The notes under the pieces were generated by a model. That model ran no database searches and was not told where the DNA came from. It worked only from the letters and a program-made list of their open reading frames with translations. Positions 1 to 9,486 of a stretch of 64,000 nt of DNA are shown here, one piece after another. The position numbers and the translations under genes are program-made. Where the stretch lies: positions 42,519 to 106,518 of the forward strand of contig JAOJYB010000003.1 in NCBI GenBank assembly GCA_028242535.1, read 5' to 3'. Origin of the DNA: Candidatus Nitrosopelagicus sp. GTDB lineage: Archaea; Thermoproteota; Nitrososphaeria; Nitrososphaerales; Nitrosopumilaceae. Within the stretch, counting starts at the first letter, position 1. Every line of letters starts with the position of its first letter.

Positions 1-27
1 CTTGAGATGTTTGGAGGTTATTTATAA

Positions 28-522
28 TTAAAGATCTGACAATCGTTTTTTTGGATCAATTTCTGATAAAACATCTATAGTTCCTGAAGGAAGAAATTGT
101 TTCCAGTTTTGATCGGTAGAAATCAGATTTCGGATATTAGTTCCAGATAAATCGCTGCGAGATTTCAATTCTACAGGGATTATTGATTTTCCTCGCTTAC
201 TATAAAGCTCATGAGTAAAATCATCATTAGAAAAAACAACATCATATTCAGGAATTAATTCATCAACAAGATGTGTCCATTTGGAATGATCATCAACATC
301 AGGTATGTAATGTACAGACAGATTTTTTTTTGATTTGTCATCTATAGATGATAAAATCATCTTTTTTCTTTCATCAGCAGTGAAAGGATTTCTTTTTTCA
401 TGACTTTTGTTTGAACTACCTATTCCAACATGAAGATGTTCCACTTTGGATAAAGCAAATTTTATTGCTTCTAAATGTCCTAAATGAAATGGTTGAAAAC
501 GACCAATTAGAAACCCAATCAT
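28..522 (-). CDS. nicotinamide-nucleotide adenylyltransferase (archaeal NadM type)
   Basis: N-terminal GRFQPFHLGHLEAI nucleotidyltransferase motif; size and ISTDQNW-type C-terminal region fit archaeal NMNAT. Confidence 0.85.
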   Translation of the reverse strand: MIGFLIGRFQPFHLGHLEAIKFALSKVEHLHVGIGSSNKSHEKRNPFTADERKKMILSSIDDKSKKNLSVHYIPDVDDHSKWTHLVDELIPEYDVVFSNDDFTHELYSKRGKSIIPVELKSRSDLSGTNIRNLISTDQNWKQFLPSGTIDVLSEIDPKKRLSDL

Positions 523-1019
523 AATTGTCCACCGGCATTAAGAACTGATGCTAAAAATAGAATTATCACAGATAATACAACAGTTACTTCCCCTAATATG
601 ATAATTTTTTTCCTTAATTTTTGTAGTTGCTCTGGAGGCATCTCTTTTGCAATAATTTTATCTTCAACATCTTTTCTAATTATTCTGACATGAACAGCAT
701 ATAAAATTAGTAATGCTGCAACTAAAATCATCTTTATGATTAAAACATGACCATAACTAGTGTCATACAAGATATCAGATTTTTGTAATACTAGATGGGC
801 CTGATACATTCCTGTTGCAATTAAAATAAACAAAGCAGGCATGGCTAATTTGTTAAAACGTCTTCCAACTTGCACCATTAATTGTATTCTTTCTTCAACA
901 GGCATTGACATTTTTTTTAAAATTGGTGCAAATACAATACCAATGAATAAAGAGCCACCAACCCAAATTGCCGCACTTGTGATGTGAATCCATGTTAGTA
1001 GTGCTTGCTCTAGTGCCAT
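519..1019 (-). CDS. CopD-like multi-TM membrane protein
   Basis: LTWIHITSAAIWVGGSLF and further hydrophobic helices; overlaps the NMNAT gene start by 4 nt. Confidence 0.6.
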   Translation of the reverse strand: MALEQALLTWIHITSAAIWVGGSLFIGIVFAPILKKMSMPVEERIQLMVQVGRRFNKLAMPALFILIATGMYQAHLVLQKSDILYDTSYGHVLIIKMILVAALLILYAVHVRIIRKDVEDKIIAKEMPPEQLQKLRKKIIILGEVTVVLSVIILFLASVLNAGGQL

Positions 1020-1087
1020 GACAATTAATGATTAGAACTCTATTTGACTCTTAACAAGGTTTTTTAGTATAAAATCTAAAAAAAATA

Positions 1088-1585
1088 TTGATGAATCCAC
1101 CTGGACGTCCAATACTATTTGTTGCAATAATTGCATTGTTAGGAATGATGGGCGGAATTGTTTACTATGCAAGTTTAGATAACGATGATCTTTCTATGGC
1201 TACAATTGAATTACAAGAAGTAGAATTGATAGATGTTAACAGTATTGAAAATCGTGCAATGCTCAAGGTTACATTTCTAGTTGCAAATCCAGGTGAAGTA
1301 ACAGTAACTGTTCCAGTAATTTCGTACAAATTGTATGCAGATGGAAGTGAGATTGGACATGGAGCATATTCGACAGAAGATGTTGCAATGCCAGGTCGTG
1401 CTGCATTTTATCCTGATGCAGAAATTCCATTAAAAAATAAATTAACTATTGTAATGTCAGAGATGAGTGAAACTGTCTATAATAAAATAGTCAGTGGACA
1501 AGCTATACAATATGCTGCAACAGGACAGATGACTGTAGAATCAGCATGGAGTATTGTAGAACTAGATTTTGATACTAGGTCTTAA
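1088..1585 (+). CDS. hypothetical protein, single N-terminal TM anchor, LEA14-like fold possible
   Basis: ORF with N-terminal hydrophobic anchor and beta-rich remainder. Confidence 0.55.
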   Translation: MMNPPGRPILFVAIIALLGMMGGIVYYASLDNDDLSMATIELQEVELIDVNSIENRAMLKVTFLVANPGEVTVTVPVISYKLYADGSEIGHGAYSTEDVAMPGRAAFYPDAEIPLKNKLTIVMSEMSETVYNKIVSGQAIQYAATGQMTVESAWSIVELDFDTRS

Positions 1586-1600
1586 TTTTAAAATTTAGAG

Positions 1601-1675
1601 TGGGCCTGGAGTGATTTGAACACTCGATCACTGCCATGTCGAGGCAGCATCATAACCAAACTAGACCACAAGCCC
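1601..1675 (-). tRNA. tRNA-Val(GAC)
   Basis: Minus strand GGGCTTG-TG-GTCTAGTTTGGTTATGAT-G-CTGCC-TCGACAT-GGCAG-TGATC-GAGTG-TTCAAAT-CACTC-CAGGCCC-A folds as a cloverleaf; anticodon GAC. Confidence 0.9.
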
Positions 1676-1740
1676 ACGAATTAAAAATTCTAAAAGAACA
1701 TTATTAACGTTTAAGAGATGTTGGAAATGAGGCTAGAAAA

Positions 1741-2451
1741 TTGAGCGACGAATTTACAGATGATGAAAAGACTGGATTTTACAAAGCAATTTACTCTAGA
1801 AGAGATGTTAGATCACATTTTACACAAGAACCAATTGACGAGGGAACATTAACAAAAATTCTTCACGCAGCACATCATGCACCATCAGTTGGATTTTCAC
1901 AGCCATGGAATTTTATTTTAATTAAAGATATGAATACTAAACAAAAAATCAAAGAATCATTTCAAAAAGAGCATAAACGAGCATCAGAATTAGTTGAAGA
2001 TCCAAAGAGATCAGAATATCTATCTCTCAAATTAGAAGGAATAATGGAGTCAGATGTCAATGTTTGTGTTACATACGATCCCACAAAATTTGGACCATTC
2101 ATTATAGGAACCACAAGCATACCCGAAGCTGGAATTTACAGTGTTTGTTGTGCTATACAAAACCTATGGTTAGCAGCAAGAGCAGAAAACATTGGATTAG
2201 GTTGGGTTAGCATAGTATCTAATGATGTATTAAGAGAACAATTAGATTTACCTGAGCATATTGTACCTGTTGCATATCTTTGTCTTGGTCATGTAACAAA
2301 TTTTGAAACAAAACCAGATTTGGAACGTTCAGGATGGCTTCCAAGATTAGAACTAAAAGATGTAGTTTATTATGAAAAATGGGAACAAAAAGAAGGCGAA
2401 TCATGGAATGTAATCCAAGAAATGATCAAGTCGAATCTTAACTACGCTTAA
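1741..2451 (+). CDS. bluB: 5,6-dimethylbenzimidazole synthase (BluB-like nitroreductase-fold protein)
   Basis: AAHHAPSVGFSQPWNFI, CAIQNLWLAARAENIGLGWVSI and PVAYLCLGHV motifs characteristic of BluB; TTG start. Confidence 0.85.
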   Translation: MSDEFTDDEKTGFYKAIYSRRDVRSHFTQEPIDEGTLTKILHAAHHAPSVGFSQPWNFILIKDMNTKQKIKESFQKEHKRASELVEDPKRSEYLSLKLEGIMESDVNVCVTYDPTKFGPFIIGTTSIPEAGIYSVCCAIQNLWLAARAENIGLGWVSIVSNDVLREQLDLPEHIVPVAYLCLGHVTNFETKPDLERSGWLPRLELKDVVYYEKWEQKEGESWNVIQEMIKSNLNYA

Positions 2452-2475
2452 ATTATTTCAAGTTATTTTTCTGCT

Positions 2476-2550
2476 GGGCTCGTGGCGCAGCATGGATAGC
2501 GCAGTAGCTTCCTAAGCTATAGGTCGAGGGATCGAAGCCCTTCGAGCCCG
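2476..2550 (+). tRNA. tRNA-Arg(CCT)
   Basis: Cloverleaf GGGCTCG-TG-GCGCAGCATGGATAGCGC-A-GTAGC-TTCCTAA-GCTAT-AGGTC-GAGGG-ATCGAAG-CCCTT-CGAGCCC-G; followed by a T-run. Confidence 0.92.
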
Positions 2551-2570
2551 CTTTTTTTATTACTTAAATT

Positions 2571-3113
2571 ATGTATAATTTTCAAATAGATATGAAAGTT
2601 GTAGTTATTTCTGGCAGCCCAAGAGAAAATGCCAATACAGAGATAATGATGAAACATGTTGCAGAATATGTAGAACAGAAAGATGTTGAACTAAAATTTA
2701 TCAATTTATCAGAAGGTGGTTTTGAATATTACAGAGGATGGGTAGATGATTATAATGAGAAAACACTTCAGGCTGCAAAAGATATCATGGCAGCAGATGT
2801 CTGGCTAATTGGAACACCGATTTACAATTCCATGTATAGTGCTGCTTTGAAGAATTTATTTGAATTTGTTAATTATAAAGAAACTGAAGGAAAAACAGCA
2901 GGTTTAGCAATTATTGCATCAGGTATGATTGGATTTACCGATGTCCAAACACTACTTACACAATTAATGTCATATTTCAGGGTAATAACAAATCCAACCC
3001 CAGTATTTGTAACTGCAGATAAAATGGCTGATGGTAAAATAATCGATGACGATGTCAAATCCAGATTAAATCAAATGGTAGATAAAACACTAGAATTAGC
3101 AAAAAGAAATTAG
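2571..3113 (+). CDS. NADPH-dependent FMN reductase / flavodoxin-like protein
   Basis: VVISGSPRENANTEIMMKHV and GTPIYNSMYSAALKNLFE motifs. Confidence 0.8.
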   Translation: MYNFQIDMKVVVISGSPRENANTEIMMKHVAEYVEQKDVELKFINLSEGGFEYYRGWVDDYNEKTLQAAKDIMAADVWLIGTPIYNSMYSAALKNLFEFVNYKETEGKTAGLAIIASGMIGFTDVQTLLTQLMSYFRVITNPTPVFVTADKMADGKIIDDDVKSRLNQMVDKTLELAKRN

Positions 3114-3517
3114 ATTAGATTTTTTCCAGTAATTTGTTTTGATTTAAAAATTTTAATTTCATAATCACCTTCGTAGACATTAACTACGTTATCTCCATCA
3201 ATATTTCTTGCACGAAATTTGTATTCGTAAGTACCATCTTCATTTACATCAGTTTGTGCAAAGTGAATTGGTTCATCATTTTGATAGATTTGAACAATTA
3301 CAGGATATCCTTCTGCATGGTTGTCTACAGTACCTTCAATGAATCCCCATGGCATTATGTTGTCTGAAGAAATTACCATTGGTACCACAGTTTTTGTTAG
3401 TTGAATACCATTATTTGTAGAAATTACAGTTGTGTTAGAGTCAGCAAATGAAGGAGACATTCCGATCATTGTGACTAGCACAAATAATCCAGCAAAAATT
3501 CCAATTTTTGTCTTCAT
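3110..3517 (-). CDS. secreted hypothetical protein
   Basis: Signal peptide-like N-terminus MKTKIGIFAGLFVLVTMIGMSPSFADS. Confidence 0.6.
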   Translation of the reverse strand: MKTKIGIFAGLFVLVTMIGMSPSFADSNTTVISTNNGIQLTKTVVPMVISSDNIMPWGFIEGTVDNHAEGYPVIVQIYQNDEPIHFAQTDVNEDGTYEYKFRARNIDGDNVVNVYEGDYEIKIFKSKQITGKNLI

Positions 3518-3574
3518 GAAAAAAATATGCTGTCAATAATATATTAACATGACTGATAATTTATTCAGATAGAA

Positions 3575-3688
3575 TTGGATACAAAAAAGAAGTGTGAATG
3601 TGAGTGTCATTTTGGAGGAGCTGTTAGTTGCCCAGGGTGCAAAAAGAATCATGAATATGAATTCAAATGTGAACACTGTAGTGAATAG
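3575..3688 (+). CDS. 37-aa zinc-binding microprotein
   Basis: TTG-start ORF MDTKKKCECECHFGGAVSCPGCKKNHEYEFKCEHCSE*; paired CxxC motifs; below ORF-track length cutoff. Confidence 0.5.
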   Translation: MDTKKKCECECHFGGAVSCPGCKKNHEYEFKCEHCSE

Positions 3689-3694
3689 TTATTT

Positions 3695-3882
3695 TTATTG
3701 TGCAAACATCTTTAGATTATAAATTTCAGCACGAATTGATTCAATTTCAACTTGAGTCTTAAGATTATCAATCTATTTTTTTAGATATGAAATTTTATCA
3801 TCTCTTGTGCCTGTTACATTAGAAAGATCTTTTTCTAGATCTAGTTTGTATGTAGAAATTTCTTTTGCCGTTAATTCATGGC
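3695..3882 (-). pseudogene. disrupted coiled-coil C-terminal extension of the upstream membrane protein
   Basis: Alternate frame reads SHELTAKEISTYKLDLEKDLSNVTGTRDDKISYLKK*IDNLKTQVEIESIRAEIYNLKMFAQ*; separated from the 3871..4101 ORF by an A8 homopolymer and interrupted by TAG. Confidence 0.5.
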
Positions 3883-4101
3883 TTTTTTTTCATCATGAGA
3901 GTGTGATTCTCCATGATTGTTATCTGCGGCTTTTTGTGCAATCCAGATGATAAACACCATAAACCACATAATTGGTACGGCCATCAGAAAAATGAAATAG
4001 AGTGAAGGTGCAAAGTCAACTAGGGGAAAGTATAATCCAGTCAAAACAGCTGCCCATATACCTGAAACAAGTGTGGCAAGATGGTTTTTTACGTATCCCA
4101 T
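3871..4101 (-). CDS. small membrane protein with His-rich C-terminus
   Basis: Two hydrophobic segments followed by NNHGESHSHDEKKAMN. Confidence 0.6.
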   Translation of the reverse strand: MGYVKNHLATLVSGIWAAVLTGLYFPLVDFAPSLYFIFLMAVPIMWFMVFIIWIAQKAADNNHGESHSHDEKKAMN

Positions 4102-4173
4102 TATTTATCCAAGAAAATATACAAAATATAACGTTAATGGTAGATTTTTGAATATATAATATGAAAAGGAGGA

Positions 4174-4446
4174 TTATTGCTCTGCAGTAACTTCTACAGT
4201 AGCAGTTGATGTTTTAGTTTCAGACTGTAAGATTTGGATTTTCTCTAAAAGTTCATTTCTCAAGTCACGAGCAACACGTCTTACGGTTGGTCTTGGGACT
4301 CCTAATTCGTCAACGACTTTAGTATAGATATCTTGTTTGTCTGTAACACCTTTATCAAGCAAAGAATTGATTGCTGCTTTGATTACAGTGCTTTGATTAG
4401 TACGATTCACAAGGATCGTGTAATACTGATCTATATAAAATTTCAA
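4174..4446 (-). CDS. predicted DNA-binding protein (HTH-like)
   Basis: TDKQDIYTKVVDELGVPRPTVRRVARDLRNELLEKI resembles a helix-turn-helix. Confidence 0.6.
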   Translation of the reverse strand: MKFYIDQYYTILVNRTNQSTVIKAAINSLLDKGVTDKQDIYTKVVDELGVPRPTVRRVARDLRNELLEKIQILQSETKTSTATVEVTAEQ

Positions 4447-4581
4447 TTTACAAATTTGAGAAACGTCATTCGCAGTTTTATTAAAAAAGAATAGCCAAAA
4501 TATTACAATGATAAAAGGTTTTCATTGAAAAAATAATTAATGATCAAAAGACTCTTATGATAATCGCATGTCGTTGCGACA

Positions 4582-5064
4582 TTGACTAGCGTAAATATAG
4601 AAACCAATCATGGAAATATTTCATTTGGTTTACTTCCTGATTTAGCACCTGAAACTGTTAGAAACTTTATCAAATTAACAAAAGACGGATTTTACGATGG
4701 AACATTATTTCATAGGGTCATTCCTGGATTCATGATTCAAGGAGGAGACCCAAATACAAAGAATCCAAACATGAAAGGTCAATGGGGAATGGGCGGACCA
4801 GGATATAATGTAAAAGGAGAATTTAGTTCAAGATCACACTTGCGGGGAATCGTTTCAATGGCTAGATCAACTGATCCAAACAGTGCGGGTTCACAATTTT
4901 TCATAGTAACAAAGGATAGTACATTTCTAGATAGAGAATATACTGTATTTGGAGAAGTAACAGAAGGAATGGATGTTGCAGATAAAATAGTAAACCTTCA
5001 AAAGGATCAGAACGACTGCCCTCTAGAAGATGCAAAAATGCTCAAAGTTTCAATTTCAGAGTAG
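4582..5064 (+). CDS. peptidyl-prolyl cis-trans isomerase (cyclophilin type)
   Basis: FHRVIPGFMIQGGDP, SAGSQFFIVTKDSTFLD, YTVFGEV motifs. Confidence 0.92.
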   Translation: MTSVNIETNHGNISFGLLPDLAPETVRNFIKLTKDGFYDGTLFHRVIPGFMIQGGDPNTKNPNMKGQWGMGGPGYNVKGEFSSRSHLRGIVSMARSTDPNSAGSQFFIVTKDSTFLDREYTVFGEVTEGMDVADKIVNLQKDQNDCPLEDAKMLKVSISE

Positions 5065-5068
5065 AGTC

Positions 5069-6274
5069 TTGGATAAGAAAATTTTAGTTACAATTTTTAC
5101 AGTATTACTATTATTTTCAGTAAGTTCTCAAGTCTATGCTGATGAGTCTAATGAACAAATTGATATTTCCAAATTTTATGAGCGGGAGTCATTTAATTCA
5201 GGTTTTGCCGAAGTGAGACAAACCGACAAAATTATTTTTGAAATTGGCAAAGATACAACTGTTCACGTAAAGCATATCATTATTGGAGATCCGTGGCAAC
5301 CTCATGAACCAAAAGTGATTAAAATGTTGCCTGGAAAGCATTCAAATCTACAAGTAACAGATGAAGATGGGGATTATTTAAGACCAATGGGATTTGTTGG
5401 AGAAACTTTTGAAGAAGCAGAATATATCATAGCTGGACAGAAAGCACTTGCTGGTTATGATTTGGTTGCAGAATATGATTTGGAAAATTTTCTAGAGCTA
5501 AATGATGGACTATGGACAAAAAATTTTGATTTTCCACATGATGTAATGATTCACGTTGATGATGAAGTTGAAATAATTTTCGCAAATTCACGTCCTGTTG
5601 ATATTTCTGATGCAGAGGGAATTAATTGTATGGGATGCAATATACTAATAGAATTTTTTGATAATACAGAGTCAATTACAAAAACAGTGATTAGAACTGA
5701 TACAAAATTTGAAGAAATTTCTAATACAGGTGAAGAATATTCTGTAGAGTTTTTATCAGATGGAGCAATTGGTGAATTGAATTTTATAGATGAATTAAAT
5801 TATTTGTCATTCGATGTTAACCAAGAAAATCAGTTGTTTTTGGTAAAAATTCCATTGGATTTACTTTTGTCGCCATATCATGTTTTCTTGTCAGAAATTG
5901 ATCAGGACATTTTAGTTGACTCGGATCAAATTCGAAAAAGTGAATTTAAGCAAACTGCTACACATGCAAATCTTTCATTTAGAGCAAATATAGAAGGGGT
6001 AATTCATATTGTTGGATCAACAGAAATGGAACACGAAAAACTACTTGATAAGTTACAAAAGAGAATCCCAGAACCTGCTAAAGAAACTATAGATGGTGTA
6101 AAGCAAAGTGATGAAAAGTTGGATGATACTACAAAAGAACAGCTTTTTGAGGATTGGGGAGATACTAGTTCAAACGTAAATAATAATGAGGACAATACAA
6201 TGATTTTTGTAATTATTGGTGGCGCTGTTATTGCAGTGATTATTGGAATTGTTATTAAATTAAAGAAAAATTAA
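5069..6274 (+). CDS. secreted/membrane-anchored hypothetical protein
   Basis: In-frame TTG at 5069 gives MDKKILVTIFTVLLLFSVSSQVYADES signal peptide; C-terminal TM IFVIIGGAVIAVIIGIVIKLKKN; longer ORF starts at 5030. Confidence 0.65.
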   Translation: MDKKILVTIFTVLLLFSVSSQVYADESNEQIDISKFYERESFNSGFAEVRQTDKIIFEIGKDTTVHVKHIIIGDPWQPHEPKVIKMLPGKHSNLQVTDEDGDYLRPMGFVGETFEEAEYIIAGQKALAGYDLVAEYDLENFLELNDGLWTKNFDFPHDVMIHVDDEVEIIFANSRPVDISDAEGINCMGCNILIEFFDNTESITKTVIRTDTKFEEISNTGEEYSVEFLSDGAIGELNFIDELNYLSFDVNQENQLFLVKIPLDLLLSPYHVFLSEIDQDILVDSDQIRKSEFKQTATHANLSFRANIEGVIHIVGSTEMEHEKLLDKLQKRIPEPAKETIDGVKQSDEKLDDTTKEQLFEDWGDTSSNVNNNEDNTMIFVIIGGAVIAVIIGIVIKLKKN

Positions 6275-6426
6275 TCGCCTTTTGAGTCACAAGCACATCC
6301 TTCAAACTCGTCAAATCTGGAATTACATAGTGGACATTTATCACCATATTCTATCTCCCAAGGTTCCTTTCCAAATAGTTTAAGATGATCATCTATCTCT
6401 TCAGGAATTTCTTGTTTTTCTTCCAT
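6271..6426 (-). CDS. 51-aa zinc-binding microprotein
   Basis: MEEKQEIPEEIDDHLKLFGKEPWEIEYGDKCPLCNSRFDEFEGCACDSKGD*; CPLC and CAC cysteines; convergent overlap with the 5069..6274 CDS. Confidence 0.6.
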   Translation of the reverse strand: MEEKQEIPEEIDDHLKLFGKEPWEIEYGDKCPLCNSRFDEFEGCACDSKGD

Positions 6427-6480
6427 CGTAAGATTAAGCTTACAAAGTATGTATACTTGTTCAAAAATATAGATTTGATT

Positions 6481-6909
6481 TTAGTTAGTTAGTAATGCTT
6501 CTTTTGAGATGTATTGATTTCTTTGATCAGTTGTGTTTTTTAGAAATTCCTTGTTAAATGCCATTTTTGTTAATGCAACAGATACATCAAATGGACTTGC
6601 AGACCAGCCATACTCTGACATTTGCGCAACCGTTTCACCAACTGTCTTTGGCTGATCAAAGAAGGAGTCTTTTGCTAAGATTCTCAACTTGTTTTTGATA
6701 TCATCTACTGCAATTGTAGAAGGTGATGAGAATTCAGGCTCGTGGAATTCAGCATTGTCCAAAGAATTCATTACATCAGTTTGTGGTCTTTCATTAAGCA
6801 ATTGTTTCAATGATGCTATAACGTCAGCTACAGAGTCATTATCAACATAAAAGTCTCTAGAATCGATCTCAATTTCATTTGAACCTTGTTTGATTCGAAT
6901 TTTTGCCAT
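6481..6909 (-). CDS. conserved hypothetical protein
   Basis: Intact 142-aa ORF, MAKIRIKQGSNEIEIDSRDFYVD... Confidence 0.6.
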   Translation of the reverse strand: MAKIRIKQGSNEIEIDSRDFYVDNDSVADVIASLKQLLNERPQTDVMNSLDNAEFHEPEFSSPSTIAVDDIKNKLRILAKDSFFDQPKTVGETVAQMSEYGWSASPFDVSVALTKMAFNKEFLKNTTDQRNQYISKEALLTN

Positions 6910-7043
6910 GTGTAATCTACGCTAATGTTGATTTATTTTGCTAGCTCAAAGTAGCTTAGAGAAATAATCAAAAGTTGTACACAAGATCATTAAGGAATAG
7001 TTCAGTTGATAACGGATTTATAGATATTTTTACAAAAAAACAC

Positions 7044-7937
7044 ATGTTAACAGTTTTTGGATCAACTGCACTAGATACAATTCGAACCCCAAAAAAAACT
7101 CTGAAAAATGTACTAGGGGGGGCTGCAACATTTGCAGCAATTTCAGCCAGTTTTTTCACAAAACCAGGACTAATTGCAGTTGTAGGAAGTGATTTCCCAA
7201 AAAAATATCACACAGTGTTAAAAAATCATCTAGATCTAAAAGGATTGACAGTTCTTGATGGTAAAACCTTCAGATACGATGGCAAATATGATGCAACTAT
7301 GAGTGTTAGAGAGACACTCAAAACAGAACTAAATGTATTAGCAGAATTCAAACCAACGGTTCCTGATGCATACAGAAAATCTGAATTTGTGTATCTGGCA
7401 AACAATGACCCTGAACAAAATGCAAAAATTATCAAAGAATTTGATAATGTTAAATTTTCAATGTGTGATACTATTGAATTTTGGATTGCAACAAAACGTA
7501 ATGCAGTCATTAAAATGATAAAATCAGTAGATGCAGTAGTCATTAATGATGAAGAGGCAAAATTACTCACAAAAGAAGATAATTTGATCAAGTGTGCAAA
7601 AAAAATGATGGCTTGGGGCGCCAATTATGTTGTAATTAAAAAAGGAGAACATGGTGCATTACTATTTCATGAAGATGTGATTTTTCCATCAGTTGGATTT
7701 TCATTAGAATCTGTTGTAGACCCAACTGGTGCAGGAGATTCTTTTGCTGGTGCAATGATCGGACATTTGGCTGCTAAGAATAAAATAAGTTTTTCTGAAA
7801 TTAAAAAATCAATCATTTATGGAAATGTTATGGGTTCATTTGCTGTTGAGAAATATGGATTGGCAGGATTAACATCATTGAAGAAATCTGACATTACAAA
7901 GAGAGTGAGACAGTATGAGAAGATGGTTACTTTTTGA
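7044..7937 (+). CDS. PfkB-family carbohydrate/nucleoside kinase
   Basis: DPTGAGDSFAGAMIGHLA signature; internal ATG at 7044 (MLTVFGSTALDTI) is the likely start. Confidence 0.85.
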   Translation: MLTVFGSTALDTIRTPKKTLKNVLGGAATFAAISASFFTKPGLIAVVGSDFPKKYHTVLKNHLDLKGLTVLDGKTFRYDGKYDATMSVRETLKTELNVLAEFKPTVPDAYRKSEFVYLANNDPEQNAKIIKEFDNVKFSMCDTIEFWIATKRNAVIKMIKSVDAVVINDEEAKLLTKEDNLIKCAKKMMAWGANYVVIKKGEHGALLFHEDVIFPSVGFSLESVVDPTGAGDSFAGAMIGHLAAKNKISFSEIKKSIIYGNVMGSFAVEKYGLAGLTSLKKSDITKRVRQYEKMVTF

Positions 7938-7969
7938 AGAGTTATAGATAAGAATTTTTTTTATTAATC

Positions 7970-8302
7970 ATGGAAGATAGATTAGATTCAATTTTTACAA
8001 TGCAAAAAAGTCTAGAAGACATGATGAATCTTGATAGATATCCAAAAGATACTGAAGGGAAGGTATCTGCATTGTGTACTGCAATAATGCACGAAGCAGT
8101 AGAACTACAACGGACTACAAACTGGAAGTGGTGGAAGACACCAACTGCATTTGATGAAGCAGAAGCAAGAGAAGAGTTGATAGACATTTGGCACTTTGTT
8201 GTTCAAGCATCATTAGAACTCAATCTCACACCGGATGATATTTTAAAAGAATATGAAAGGAAAAATGAGATTAACAGACAACGACAAAAAGATGGTTACT
8301 AG
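7970..8302 (+). CDS. MazG/dimeric dUTPase-like all-alpha NTP pyrophosphohydrolase
   Basis: EAVELQRTTNWKWWK...EAREELIDIWHFVVQASLELNLTPDDIL resembles dimeric dUTPase. Confidence 0.75.
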   Translation: MEDRLDSIFTMQKSLEDMMNLDRYPKDTEGKVSALCTAIMHEAVELQRTTNWKWWKTPTAFDEAEAREELIDIWHFVVQASLELNLTPDDILKEYERKNEINRQRQKDGY

Positions 8303-8360
8303 TTTAGTCATATAATATGATTGAAATAATTTTATAGTAGGTCTATTAAAAATCGATGAA

Positions 8361-8936
8361 TTGAAAGTAAGACACTTACAAGAAGATGATAAACAGTACA
8401 AAGTTTTTCTATACATATTTTATGCTGCTTCTGCAATGATGGTATCTATCCTGATTTATGGAGTAGTCATGATGACTGGAGAGTGGCAAGAAAATGGCAC
8501 ATATGTAATGGGTGAAATTTTAGTCAACACACATGTTCCATTTGAAAACTTTGCAAACCTAACTACATGGTTGTCATTTGCATGCATAATTGCATGGTAT
8601 TGTGTTTCAAGAATTGGATGGAAACGAACAGTTGGAGTAGTATCATACAGAATGGCTCTATTACAATTAATGTTGTTAGGCTTTGCAGTAATTTGTCTAT
8701 ACGAAGTTTTGTGGAGTTTCACTGTACTCAACGCAGAGATTACATCACAAATGGTAATTGATGGAACAACTCCAGATATTGATAGATTAATAGTAGATTA
8801 TCCAGATCCAGAAAGACCATGGAATTTGATATTTGCAACGAAGATTTGGCTTGTTGGTTTCATAATTAGTGCACACGCATTCTATCTAAGCAAGAAACCA
8901 AGAAAGTCTATTGAAGAGTTAAACCCTGAAGAGTAA
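8361..8936 (+). CDS. multi-TM membrane protein
   Basis: Several hydrophobic segments; TTG start. Confidence 0.6.
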   Translation: MKVRHLQEDDKQYKVFLYIFYAASAMMVSILIYGVVMMTGEWQENGTYVMGEILVNTHVPFENFANLTTWLSFACIIAWYCVSRIGWKRTVGVVSYRMALLQLMLLGFAVICLYEVLWSFTVLNAEITSQMVIDGTTPDIDRLIVDYPDPERPWNLIFATKIWLVGFIISAHAFYLSKKPRKSIEELNPEE

Positions 8937-8992
8937 TTCAGTGACAAAAATTGAAGATTGATTATATTCTCTTGATTTAGATATCCGATCAA

Positions 8993-9373
8993 ATGTTATT
9001 TGATAGTAACAACAGAAAATATTCTTATTTTTTAATTGCCGTCATTGGTTGTATTGTAATTTTATCAATTCCAATGATGTACGGTCATTTTTTTCATGAA
9101 GGACATATGTTTTTTGTTGCAATTCATGAATCTGGTTTTATTTTAGCTACTTTTTTGACTGTAATGGCTATAATTTCTTACAAAAAAACTAAGGTCAAAA
9201 GAATGTTGTTTTCAGCAGCTGCATTTGGTGTTTTAGCATTTGGACAAGGTGAGGTAATGTATCAAAAAATGCACGATCATACTGTAGATCTAACAAGTCC
9301 GGGTAATGTTTTAGAGTATTGTATTGTGATTATGACTGTTTTGTTTGCAATTGGAATTTTTTACAAACGATAA
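8993..9373 (+). CDS. membrane protein
   Basis: Four predicted hydrophobic helices. Confidence 0.55.
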   Translation: MLFDSNNRKYSYFLIAVIGCIVILSIPMMYGHFFHEGHMFFVAIHESGFILATFLTVMAIISYKKTKVKRMLFSAAAFGVLAFGQGEVMYQKMHDHTVDLTSPGNVLEYCIVIMTVLFAIGIFYKR

Positions 9374-9486
9374 TTTCAAAAAATCAAAAAAATTACCTCT
9401 ATATAAAATCAAACAAAAGTTCTAAATTTCAAAATGACACTTAAGAAATAAATAGTATAAATAACGAAAACTTTTTAGAATTAAAA

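Noticed and set aside
7226-7624. 132-aa minus-strand ORF inside the PfkB kinase gene
   Set aside because: Antisense to a strongly supported kinase; composition is typical of a shadow ORF.
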